A stretch of DNA of 37,995 nt from an uncultured Hyphomicrobiales bacterium (lineage in GTDB: Bacteria; Pseudomonadota; Alphaproteobacteria; Rhizobiales; Beijerinckiaceae). A program made the position numbers and the translations under genes. Below are positions 8,555 through 16,240 of the stretch, piece after piece (positions within the stretch are counted from its first letter, which is position 1; every line of letters starts with the position of its first letter). The stretch lies in the NCBI GenBank assembly GCA_903884435.1, contig CAISEY010000268.1:1-37995 (forward strand), read 5' to 3'. A model generated the notes under the pieces. That model was not told the origin of the DNA and made no database searches. It worked only from the letters and a program-made list of their open reading frames with translations.

Positions 8555-9583
8555 ATGACGCCCGCTCGCGCCCTGATTCCATTCGTGCTGCTGGCCATCA
8601 TGACCGCCGCGGCGCACGCGCAATCGGCGATCGCGGATTTTTACCGCGGCAAGACCGTGACCATCGTCGTCGGCCAGCCGTCGGGGAGCACGTTCGACTC
8701 CTACGCGCGCCTGATCGCGAGCCATTTGAGCCGGCACGTTCCAGGCCAGCCGACGATCATCGTACAGAACATGCCGGGCGCCGCCTCTCTCGTCGCGGGC
8801 GCGCATGTCTACAACATCGCGCCCCAGGACGGCACGACCATCGGCGCCTCCTCGACCAACCTGCCGGTGCAGCCGCTGATCGATTCCACGGGCGTCAGAT
8901 TCGATCCGCGGAAATTTCAGTGGCTGCCGACCCCGGCCGAATTTCCGACGGCGCTCATCGTCTGGCGCGCCGCGTCCGTGACGAGTCTCGACGACATGCG
9001 CGCGAAGGACGCGAATTTCGGCTCGATCACCGCCGGATCGCCCCCGACGGTCGCCATCGGGCTGTATAACCAGGTGCTCAGGACGCGCATGCGGCCCATT
9101 CTCGGATACGCGAGCATGCAGGCGGCCGTGCTCGCCATGGAACATGGCGAGATCGACGGTTATCCGAGCATTCCCGTCGAGACCCTTCGCGTCAACTACA
9201 AGCACCACCTCGAGGCGGGACGGATTCGCGTGCTGCTTCAGGCGGGCGAGACGCGCACGGCTGAATTCCCGGACGTTCCGACGGTCCTGGAATTGCTCGA
9301 CAATGAAAACGATCGCGCGCTCGTGCGGCTCGCCAACGCTTTCACCATGACCACGACGCCCTTCATGATGGGGCCCGGCGCGCCAGCGGACCGCGTGGCC
9401 GCGATGCGCGAGGCGTTCACGGACACGTTCGCGGACCCTGCCTTTCTCGAGGACGCGGCCCGGCGCGAACTGCGGTTAAGTCCCGTCTCCGCGGGGAACG
9501 TCACGAAACGCATCGAGGCCGCCTTCCGGAGCGACGAAACGATCGTGCGTCGTCTGCGCGACATCTACGAGAAAACAAAATAG
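8555..9583 (+). CDS. Bug-family TctC-like periplasmic receptor, copy 2
   Basis: This 342-residue protein starts with a signal peptide (MTPARALIPFVLLAIMTAAAHA, cleavage near residue 22). It then shows the Bug pattern: YRGKTVTIVVGQPSGSTFDS, IVQNMPGAASLVAGAHVYNI, PQDGTTIG and FPDVPTVLEL. It is clearly paralogous to the receptors at 7180 and 9598 but far diverged from both, so this is not a recent duplication. It would bind a carboxylate in the periplasm. It has its own predicted promoter and a good GGAG site. It converges on the third Bug gene with only 14 bases between stops. Confidence 0.85.
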   Translation: MTPARALIPFVLLAIMTAAAHAQSAIADFYRGKTVTIVVGQPSGSTFDSYARLIASHLSRHVPGQPTIIVQNMPGAASLVAGAHVYNIAPQDGTTIGASSTNLPVQPLIDSTGVRFDPRKFQWLPTPAEFPTALIVWRAASVTSLDDMRAKDANFGSITAGSPPTVAIGLYNQVLRTRMRPILGYASMQAAVLAMEHGEIDGYPSIPVETLRVNYKHHLEAGRIRVLLQAGETRTAEFPDVPTVLELLDNENDRALVRLANAFTMTTTPFMMGPGAPADRVAAMREAFTDTFADPAFLEDAARRELRLSPVSAGNVTKRIEAAFRSDETIVRRLRDIYEKTK

Positions 9584-9597
9584 CGGTCGCTCGCGGC

Positions 9598-10626
9598 TCA
9601 TCCCTTGAAGGCGACAGCGGCCTTCGCGACGACGTCCGGAGGCGTGCGAACGATGGCGTCCGAATATCCCTGCACGGCGACTCCCTCGACGGGATCGAGC
9701 TCGAGGCTCCGTCTGGCCGCCATCTCGATCATGGCGGGGTCGCGCGTCATTTTGTCGAATATCCCGCGCAAATAGAGAATCCGGTCCTCCGGCAAGCCAG
9801 GAGGCGCGACGAGCGCGCGGCCAATCATCGCGCCGGCGGACGCGAAATCAATGACGCGTTTCGCGTCCGGATCATCGACGAGCTCCTGCATCAGCGGAAC
9901 GTCCGCGAGTTCGCGATTCCGCCGCAGGCCGGCCTGGATCACCGCGACAAGATCGCCATTGTCCAGCTGGCGCTTGTGGGTCACGCGCCAGGAATTCCAC
10001 GCGGACGACACGAGATCGATTTCTCCCCGTTCCAGCGCGACGGAATATTCGTTGGCGCCGGGATAGCCGCAAATCATCCTGAACTTGAAGCCGCCAAGAA
10101 CCTTCAGAATCGCGGGGTATTGATAGCTTTGCGCCGTCGTTCCGGTGCAGCCGACGACCGTCTCCTGACGCTTCATGTCGGCGGGCGTCTTCGAAGGCGA
10201 GTCCTTGCGCCGCACGAAGGCCGTGTTCACCGGCGAGAAGGAGCCGATGTAGCGCATCTCCTCGACCTTCCACTTGCCGACGTCCGGCTCCATCACCTGC
10301 GTGTTGCCAATGGTCTCCGGCAGCACGGCCAGCAACGTTCCGTCGCGCGGCGCCTGCGAATAGACATGGCTCGTCGCCAGCAGGCCGCCGCCGCCGGGCC
10401 TGTTTTCCACGATCACGGCTTTCGCCTGCGGCAGATGAACCTTCAGCATGTCGGCCGCGAGGCGCGCGTAAAAATCATACGAGCCGCCAGGCGGATGGCC
10501 CACCATGACCCTGACGGTCTTGTCGCGGAAGAAATCGGCGGCGGGACTCTGCGCGAGCGCCGCGGTCGCCGCGCCGGACATGGCGAGCGAGGCGCACGAC
10601 AGGCGCGCGACGGAATGCATGAACAT
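9598..10626 (-). CDS. Bug-family TctC-like periplasmic receptor, copy 3
   Basis: The 342-residue product has a signal peptide (about residues 1-25, ending AALAQ). Bug motifs follow: RDKTVRVMVGHPPGGSYDFYARL, ENRPGGGGLLATSHVYSQAP and ADVPLMQELV. A strong GGAGG lies 8-10 bases before the ATG. It is the last gene of a probable three-gene minus-strand operon (amidohydrolase, decarboxylase-like protein, Bug receptor) with a 41-base gap from the preceding gene. That arrangement suggests the receptor binds the substrate, or a relative of it, of those two enzymes. No cognate TctAB permease is present. Confidence 0.85.
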   Translation of the reverse strand: MFMHSVARLSCASLAMSGAATAALAQSPAADFFRDKTVRVMVGHPPGGSYDFYARLAADMLKVHLPQAKAVIVENRPGGGGLLATSHVYSQAPRDGTLLAVLPETIGNTQVMEPDVGKWKVEEMRYIGSFSPVNTAFVRRKDSPSKTPADMKRQETVVGCTGTTAQSYQYPAILKVLGGFKFRMICGYPGANEYSVALERGEIDLVSSAWNSWRVTHKRQLDNGDLVAVIQAGLRRNRELADVPLMQELVDDPDAKRVIDFASAGAMIGRALVAPPGLPEDRILYLRGIFDKMTRDPAMIEMAARRSLELDPVEGVAVQGYSDAIVRTPPDVVAKAAVAFKG

Positions 10627-10667
10627 GATTTTCCCCTCCGGGGTTCGTCCGGCCGCGCGACCCGACG

Positions 10668-11564
10668 TCAGATCGCGCCCCCGAGGACGGCGCGGGATTC
10701 GGCGAAGAGCTCCTCGACGGAAAAGCGCCTCGAAATGATTTGCTGCTCATGCGCCAGCCGGATCGCGAGGTCGAGGGACGGCGCGACGGCCTCGAAGCCG
10801 AGCGGCTTCATGTCGACGCCGCCGGGCGACGGCCCGGCCATGTCCTTCGACCGCCGGAAGAGATCGTAAATCTCGCCAACGAGTTCGGGACGGAAGCGGA
10901 GCAGGTCGCTCTTGACGACGAGCATGTGATTGATCGGGATCAGGCCCGTGGCGTCGTGCCACGCCCGTCCCGCCGTCGCCGCGTTCGGGATGACCGGCCT
11001 GATCCGGGGATCGTCCGGCAAGTCGTTGCCGAGGATCGCCGCGTCGATCTGGCCGGACATCAGCATCGGCAGCAGTTTCGCGCCGGCGGGAGCGCGCGTC
11101 ACGAACGACGGTTCGCGGTATTCAGCCAGATGCGCGTCCTCGAAGATCACCCATTGCACGCTTTCGAGATCGAGGCCGTGCTCGCGCGCGAGAATGTCGC
11201 GCACCCACGCGCCCGTCGTCTGCGTGTACGCGCGCACGCCGACTTTCTTGCCGGGAAGCATCGCCGGCGTCATTTCGGCGTGGAAGTCCGTGTTGTAAAC
11301 GATGCAGCCGTGCTGAAACCGCGACGCCAGCACGACGGGAAGCAGGACCAGCGGTTTCTTGTATTGATATGCTTGCAGAAACGTGAAGATCGCCATTTCG
11401 CTCACGTCGAAGCGCCGCTCGCGCGCCATCGGCTTGAAGGCGTCGTGGATCGGTTCGATTTCGTGAAATTCGAAGTCGAAGTCCGGCGACGAAAGCTTGC
11501 CGGACAACAGGGCCTCGGTCGATGGATAGCGCTTGAGCGCGGTGGAAAGGGCGAGCCTGGCCAT
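10668..11564 (-). CDS. 4,5-dihydroxyphthalate decarboxylase-like protein, second copy
   Basis: A 298-residue paralogue of the product at 6147. It shows the same plan: MARLALSTALKRYPSTEALL at the start, MARERRFDVSEMAIFTFLQA near 46, LPGKKVGVRAYTQTTGAW near 103, a MSGQIDAAILGND hinge, then GLIPINHMLVVKSDLLR. It lacks a signal peptide, so a cytoplasmic decarboxylase role is plausible, though the fold is that of ABC substrate-binding proteins. GGAG lies 7 bases before the ATG. It sits 12 bases after the amidohydrolase and is probably cotranscribed with it. It is about 30 residues shorter than the other copy, mostly at the C terminus. Confidence 0.7.
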   Translation of the reverse strand: MARLALSTALKRYPSTEALLSGKLSSPDFDFEFHEIEPIHDAFKPMARERRFDVSEMAIFTFLQAYQYKKPLVLLPVVLASRFQHGCIVYNTDFHAEMTPAMLPGKKVGVRAYTQTTGAWVRDILAREHGLDLESVQWVIFEDAHLAEYREPSFVTRAPAGAKLLPMLMSGQIDAAILGNDLPDDPRIRPVIPNAATAGRAWHDATGLIPINHMLVVKSDLLRFRPELVGEIYDLFRRSKDMAGPSPGGVDMKPLGFEAVAPSLDLAIRLAHEQQIISRRFSVEELFAESRAVLGGAI

Positions 11565-11576
11565 GATCGACTCCGT

Positions 11577-12437
11577 TTACTTCAGCGAGGGATAGAGGCG
11601 CTCCGCCGCGCCGCTCAGGATGCTGGCCCGGTCTTCCGCGGAAAGCGACGCGAGAACATGCAGCGTTTCCCTGACGATATTGGGCAGCGTGTCGTCGTGG
11701 GCCGGAAAATTCGAGCCCCAGAGCACGCGTCCCGAGCCATAGGTCTGCATCAATTTCGCCATGAATGTCGCGGGCGTCGCCTTGCCCGCCTGGCAGTGCT
11801 CGACCGTCCGGCTCGTGAGCTTGAGATAAACGTTCCCGTAACTCGCGAGGCTCCAGAGGCTGTCGGCTTTCGCGTAGGGAGGTCCGTCGCCGATGACGGG
11901 ACGGGCCAGATGGTCCAGCAGGAAATTCGTTCCGGGAAACCGCTTCACGATGGTCAGCAGCAGCGGAATGCCTTCCGCCGTCATTTGCATCGCGACCGGC
12001 AGCCTCAACGCTCCGGCCTTTTCCCAGACGGGGTAAGCCCTTTCGTCGTCAAGCCAGGTCTGCTGGCCGGGCATGGTGCTGCCCGTGGTGAAAACCCGCA
12101 TCCCCGTCATGCCCCTGGCGATCCAGCGATCGATCTGGACGAGAGCCGCGGGATCGAGGGGATCGACGGAAAAGACGCCCGTGAAGCGATCGGGAAAACG
12201 CCGGATCGAATCCGCGAGATAGGTCGAATCGTGACCATACGCCGTCGACGCCTGCACCACGGCGGCCTTCGCGACGCCGGCGGCGTCCATCGCCTCCAGA
12301 AGCTGTTCGGGCGTCGTCGGGCGTTCCGAAGACCAGTCGGATTGCTTGCCGCCAATCGGGGCCAGTGGATATTTGCGTCGATCCGGCGAAACCACGTGAC
12401 AATGCACGTCAATGATTTTCGGATTTTCCGACGCCAT
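11577..12437 (-). CDS. Amidohydrolase-family TIM-barrel hydrolase (COG3618, PDC lactonase-like)
   Basis: The 286-residue protein begins MASENPKIIDVHCHVVSPD, which carries the amidohydrolase HxH metal motif. It continues with MRVFTTGS, LLDHLARPV (a metal-binding or catalytic His region) and RVLWGSNFPAHDD near the C terminus. Relatives include 2-pyrone-4,6-dicarboxylate lactonase (LigI) and other predicted metal-dependent hydrolases. I chose the ATG at 12437 because GGAG lies 7 bases upstream; a longer in-frame start at 12494 adds a basic stretch with no family match. The usual Asp in the terminal GSDxP motif is Asn here. It is the first gene of the minus-strand unit and is divergent from the LysR gene, which probably controls it. 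Confidence 0.8.
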   Translation of the reverse strand: MASENPKIIDVHCHVVSPDRRKYPLAPIGGKQSDWSSERPTTPEQLLEAMDAAGVAKAAVVQASTAYGHDSTYLADSIRRFPDRFTGVFSVDPLDPAALVQIDRWIARGMTGMRVFTTGSTMPGQQTWLDDERAYPVWEKAGALRLPVAMQMTAEGIPLLLTIVKRFPGTNFLLDHLARPVIGDGPPYAKADSLWSLASYGNVYLKLTSRTVEHCQAGKATPATFMAKLMQTYGSGRVLWGSNFPAHDDTLPNIVRETLHVLASLSAEDRASILSGAAERLYPSLK

Positions 12438-12553
12438 TATCAGTCTCCAGATTTTTCGCGCCCCCGGCCCGATCAGGATTCTTCTTAAAGACATCGCCCG
12501 GGAAAGGGGCTATTCAATCGGCGACGAGGGTCATGAGTTTTTACTAAGCAGCC

Positions 12554-13774
12554 ATGGTGCGTCCGGAAACAATCCCCGGTTTTCGCCGCCTGCGGGCCTT
12601 CGACGCGGCCGCGCGGACAGGATCGCTGTCGGCCGCCGCGAGGACTCTTGGCGTGACGCAATCAGCTCTTTCGCGGGCGATCGCGCGGCTCGAGGCGGAT
12701 CTCGGGACGATGCTTTTCAGCCGCGGCCCCGACGGCGTGTTTCTGAACGAAGCAGGGGGACTCTTCCGTCGTCGCGTCGGGCGCTTTCTCATCCAGATAG
12801 ACGAGGCGGTCGCCAGGGTCGCCGAACGCAGGCCAAAGTCAGCGCCTCCCGGTTCGCTCGCCGCCAAAATCAGCGCGGCTCATGCGCGCTGCCTGCTGGC
12901 CATCTGGCGAGAGGGCTCGTTTCGCGCCGCCGCCAGGAGCCTGGGGATTTCCGAACCCAGCCTGCATCGCCCCGCGCGCGAAATCGAGCAACTGCTTGGC
13001 AGGCCTCTTTACAGGCGCACCGCCGCCGGACTGGCCGTCAACGACGCCGGCGGTGAATTCGCCCGCCGTCTCGCCCTCGCGATTGGCGAGATCAGATCGG
13101 GCGCCGAGGAAACAGGACGTTCCGTCGAGCATCGAACAAGCCTGCGCCTCGGCATCCTGGCCCTGGCGCCGAGGACCATTCTGGCGCGGGCCAGCACTTG
13201 CCTGCTGGAGAGAGATCGCGCGCACGGGATCGAGGTCGTGGAAGGGCCCTACGCCCGGCTGGCGAACGAACTCAATCAGGGGTCCATTGATCTCATCTAT
13301 GGCGCCTTGCGGACGCCGCCGCCCCATCCGGACATGATCGAGGAGTCGCTGTTCGCGGACCCCTACATCATCGTCTGCCGGAAGGGACACCCTCTCCTCG
13401 GGCCGGGGTCCAGATCGCCAGCGGCGTTGGCGCGATATGACTGGATTTTTCCGGATCGGGGCCTTCCGCGCCGGATTGTTCTCGATGACTGTCTGAAAAG
13501 ATGGGATCAGTCCCGTGTCGTCCAGTTCGAGACGAGCTGTCTTGCCACGATCCGCGCCCTTCTCGCCACGAGCAACCGGATTTCAATCCTCTCGCGATGG
13601 CACATCGCGCTCGACGGGCATCGTGAACTCGCCGGCGTCGACGGCCTCGCCATCGACCACCGCCCTCGCGTCGTGGGCCTGACCCGGCGCGAAAACTGGT
13701 TGCCGACCCCGTTTCAGGCGGCGTTTCTCGACGAAATGCGAATCGCCGCGGCGAGCATGTGCGCCGCGCCCTGA
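12554..13774 (+). CDS. LysR-type regulator with two tandem winged-helix domains
   Basis: This 406-residue protein is about 100 residues longer than a standard LysR regulator. The first DNA-binding domain covers residues 10-69 (FRRLRAFDAAARTGSLSAAA, TQSALSRAIARLE). A second, complete-looking LysR-type helix-turn-helix follows at about 105-165 (RCLLAIWREGSFRAAARSLG, SEPSLHRPAREIEQLLGRPL). The effector-binding domain follows from about residue 195, with ANELNQGSIDLIYGALRTPP as its hinge-type segment. It is divergent from the amidohydrolase operon across 116 bases and is the likely regulator. I saw no clear T-N11-A site. A fused duplication of the N-terminal domain is the simplest origin. Confidence 0.85.
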   Translation: MVRPETIPGFRRLRAFDAAARTGSLSAAARTLGVTQSALSRAIARLEADLGTMLFSRGPDGVFLNEAGGLFRRRVGRFLIQIDEAVARVAERRPKSAPPGSLAAKISAAHARCLLAIWREGSFRAAARSLGISEPSLHRPAREIEQLLGRPLYRRTAAGLAVNDAGGEFARRLALAIGEIRSGAEETGRSVEHRTSLRLGILALAPRTILARASTCLLERDRAHGIEVVEGPYARLANELNQGSIDLIYGALRTPPPHPDMIEESLFADPYIIVCRKGHPLLGPGSRSPAALARYDWIFPDRGLPRRIVLDDCLKRWDQSRVVQFETSCLATIRALLATSNRISILSRWHIALDGHRELAGVDGLAIDHRPRVVGLTRRENWLPTPFQAAFLDEMRIAAASMCAAP

Positions 13775-13779
13775 ACGGC

Positions 13780-13814
13780 CGCCGTCGCCTCGCGCGAAAC
13801 GATTCGCGACGGCG
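13780..13814. terminator. Hairpin between convergent genes, possible bidirectional terminator
   Basis: Nine-base perfect arms CGCCGTCGC (13780-13788) and GCGACGGCG (13806-13814) enclose a 17-base loop, just after the LysR stop. It lies between convergent genes, a usual place for a terminator. No T-run follows on either strand, so the assignment is tentative. Confidence 0.4.
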
Positions 13815-13893
13815 ATTCCGTTCCCGTCGTATCCGGCGCCTCCCGACGCATCGCTCATTTCAATCCAGAGGTTCGACTTTCGCGGTCGCCGGA

Positions 13894-15504
13894 TCAACTG
13901 ATTTCGAAGACGAGCGACTGGGTGAATTCGCGGCCAAACTCGTCCCGGGCCTCGACCGTCAACTTGTGAAAGCCGGCGCCCAGCGAGGGCGGCAGCGAAG
14001 CCGCCCAGAGGTGCGTGCTGTCGGCGGCGCGCACCCAGGACTTCACGCTGTCGGGATTGCGCGCGTAGAGATCGCGCGTGAAAGGATCGGGACGCGCCAC
14101 GCGCTTCATGTCGAAGCGAAAGCCGGCGACCTCGAGGCGCGCGCGCGTGCGCGGACCGCCGTCGAAAATGTTGACGAGCACCTCGGCGCCCATGGTTTCG
14201 TCCAGCGTCAGCGCCGTGGCGCTGTTGCGCGCGCGCGCCGAAGCCTCGCGACGATCGAGCATGATGCGCATCGCCGGCGATTCACGCGAGACGAAGCGCG
14301 TCGAGGACCGCGTTCCGTCGATGGAGAGCACGTAGTAGCCATTTGGCGAGCCGTCGCAGCATTGCGCCAGCGGCTGGCCGCCAGCGTCGAGCGGACCGCT
14401 CCACCAGGAGCCGGAGACCGCCGCCAGCACCTGGTGGTGATGCGCGTCCCGGACGCCTGGCGCCGCGAGATAATGATGTTCCGCCGTGTGCATGTGCCCC
14501 GAGAAACTCACCGCGGGCCGCCCGGCGAGAAGCCCGAGCAACCTGTCGCGATCTTCAGTGTTGCTCGCGGGCGCGCCGGTCTCGGAACTCACGAGGGGCA
14601 CGTGCATGCAAACGACAATCAGCCGGTTCGCTGGCGTGTGCGCGAGAAGGTTCTCCACGAATTCAAGCTGCGCCGCCCCGATGAGGCCGCGGTAGCCCCT
14701 GCCGCGCTCCCAGCAGACATTGTCGAGCATGACAAAGGTCGCCTCGCCATGTTCGAACGCATACCATGGCGGGCCGAAGACACGCTTCCAGGTTTCGCGC
14801 GCGCGACTGTTGTCGATGGATTCATAGTTGAGGTCGTGATTTCCGGGCAAATTGAACCACGGCAGTCCGAGCTGGCCCATGAGCCTGTTGTAAGGCTCGT
14901 AAAGCCCGAGATTGTCGGACATCACGTCGCCGAGCGTCACGCCGAAGGCCGCGTTCGCGCCATCGAGCGAACTGACGAAACTCTCGCGGAGGTAATCGAG
15001 TTCGCTCGCGTTCGCCGGCTGGGGATCCGCGAACATCAGCACGTCGAAACGCGCGGATTCGCGATTGCGGCGCAGGGGAAAATCAAGACTTTCGGGAAGC
15101 GGGCCCGTGGGTTCGACGCCTGGCCAGGCGAGATCGAGCGAGCCGGGCGTGCCATCGGGTTCGTGAACACGATAAAATCGCGGAAGCTTCGTCACCGGAT
15201 CGACCGGCGTGATCCATCCCGCGGGCTTGATCACGAAGATCACGCTTCCCGGTTCGACGGGCAATTCATACCGGCCCTGCGCGTCGGTGCGCGTGACGCG
15301 GCGCCCGTTGGAGACGAGCACGCCGGGAATCCCTGGATCCCCGGGCTGGCGTTCGCCGGTTTCCTCGCGATCCTCGAAGACGACGCCCCTGACAATTTCA
15401 GCCGCGCCCTGTCGCGCGAACGACGAGCCTGGCATCGCCGTCAGGGCGAGAGCTCCGCCGCCAAGCCTGAACAGACCGCGCCGCGTTGTCCGGGGTTGCG
15501 CCAT
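13894..15504 (-). CDS. Tat-exported calcineurin-like metallophosphoesterase
   Basis: I start this 536-residue product at 15504, where GGAG lies 6 bases upstream and TTRRGLFRLGGGALAL gives a twin-arginine signal ending near SSFA. A beta-sandwich N-terminal domain of the calcineurin-like phosphoesterase type follows (about residues 36-140, VFEDREETG to a YELPVEPGSVIFVIKPAGW strand). The phosphoesterase core has MFADPQ, TLGDVMSDN, LPGNHDLNYE, a VVCMHVPL His and FSGHMHT. A C-terminal beta domain ends the chain. The first motif has Gln where many relatives have His. It lies 94 bases downstream of btaB on the same strand and may be cotranscribed with it. A role in periplasmic phosphate or phospholipid-headgroup scavenging is inference. 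Confidence 0.82.
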   Translation of the reverse strand: MAQPRTTRRGLFRLGGGALALTAMPGSSFARQGAAEIVRGVVFEDREETGERQPGDPGIPGVLVSNGRRVTRTDAQGRYELPVEPGSVIFVIKPAGWITPVDPVTKLPRFYRVHEPDGTPGSLDLAWPGVEPTGPLPESLDFPLRRNRESARFDVLMFADPQPANASELDYLRESFVSSLDGANAAFGVTLGDVMSDNLGLYEPYNRLMGQLGLPWFNLPGNHDLNYESIDNSRARETWKRVFGPPWYAFEHGEATFVMLDNVCWERGRGYRGLIGAAQLEFVENLLAHTPANRLIVVCMHVPLVSSETGAPASNTEDRDRLLGLLAGRPAVSFSGHMHTAEHHYLAAPGVRDAHHHQVLAAVSGSWWSGPLDAGGQPLAQCCDGSPNGYYVLSIDGTRSSTRFVSRESPAMRIMLDRREASARARNSATALTLDETMGAEVLVNIFDGGPRTRARLEVAGFRFDMKRVARPDPFTRDLYARNPDSVKSWVRAADSTHLWAASLPPSLGAGFHKLTVEARDEFGREFTQSLVFEIS

Positions 15505-15598
15505 GCCATGCTCCATCGATCGAACGGGACGAGGAAGACGCGATTCGTTCAACGGGCGTTTGAAGACGCGACGACGCTTTTGCGACGAATCCCGCGCG

Positions 15599-16240
15599 TC
15601 AGGCCGCGACGCGCGCGACCGCGGCGTAGCCGCGATAGAGTTCGCGGAATTCGCAGCGCCGTCCGTGCCGCGACGCCGTTTCCTCGCAAAGTCGCCGTAA
15701 ATCAACGCGCGGCGTCACGGAAAATTTCGCCAGCCAGGCGTTGAGCGCCGCGCGAAACCAGCGCGGCAGGCCGTTCTGATCTCCAAAATCCGCGACGTGA
15801 AGGGAACCCGCCTCGCCCGCCAGAACGACGCCCGTCTCGAGCACGGTCTCCCAGGCCGGTATCATCGACAGGGCGTAGGAAATGAAAACACGGTCGAAGC
15901 GCGCGCGGCCAAAGAGCCGCGATGGATCGAATTGCGTCGCGTCGGCGCGGGCGACCGTCACGCGCCGCCCGAGGCCGGCGCGCTCGATCGAGCGCCGCGC
16001 CGTTTCCAGCATCGCGCCCGAAACATCGACGCCGAAGCACGAGACGTCGGGATATCTGCTGGCCGCGACAATCAGGTTTCTCCCGGTGCCGCAGCCGATC
16101 TCGAGCAGGCTCGCGCCAGGCGGCGGCGCGAGCGCCTCGATCATCGCGTCGCGCCCGAGCAGATAGGGCTTTCGGGTGACGTCGTAAAAGTGGCGCTGGA
16201 TCCGGTAGATGGAATCCATCGCGCTCGCTGCGTCGTTCAT
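15599..16240 (-). CDS. btaB: BtaB-like SAM-dependent N-methyltransferase (betaine lipid DGTS synthesis)
   Basis: The 213-residue protein is a class I methyltransferase: IYRIQRHFYDVTRKPYLLGR at the start, LLEIGCGTGRNL as the SAM-binding motif near residue 48, then VDVSGAMLETA and a late VADFGDQNGLP strand. BtaB adds three methyl groups to the homoserine amino group of diacylglyceryl-homoserine, giving DGTS. I start at 16240, where ATG overlaps the btaA stop in an ATGA arrangement that implies translational coupling. Longer in-frame starts run back through btaA and carry no family sequence. The coupled BtaA-type gene makes the call strong; alone it could only be called a methyltransferase. Confidence 0.85.
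   Translation of the reverse strand: MNDAASAMDSIYRIQRHFYDVTRKPYLLGRDAMIEALAPPPGASLLEIGCGTGRNLIVAASRYPDVSCFGVDVSGAMLETARRSIERAGLGRRVTVARADATQFDPSRLFGRARFDRVFISYALSMIPAWETVLETGVVLAGEAGSLHVADFGDQNGLPRWFRAALNAWLAKFSVTPRVDLRRLCEETASRHGRRCEFRELYRGYAAVARVAA

Noticed and set aside
10740..12488. A 582-codon plus-strand frame across the amidohydrolase and decarboxylase-like genes
   Set aside because: No recognisable domains and low-complexity basic composition; the minus-strand genes have ribosome-binding sites and family motifs.
13759..15744. A 661-codon plus-strand frame opposite the Tat phosphoesterase
   Set aside because: Shadow frame; the minus-strand product has complete metallophosphoesterase motifs and a Tat signal.
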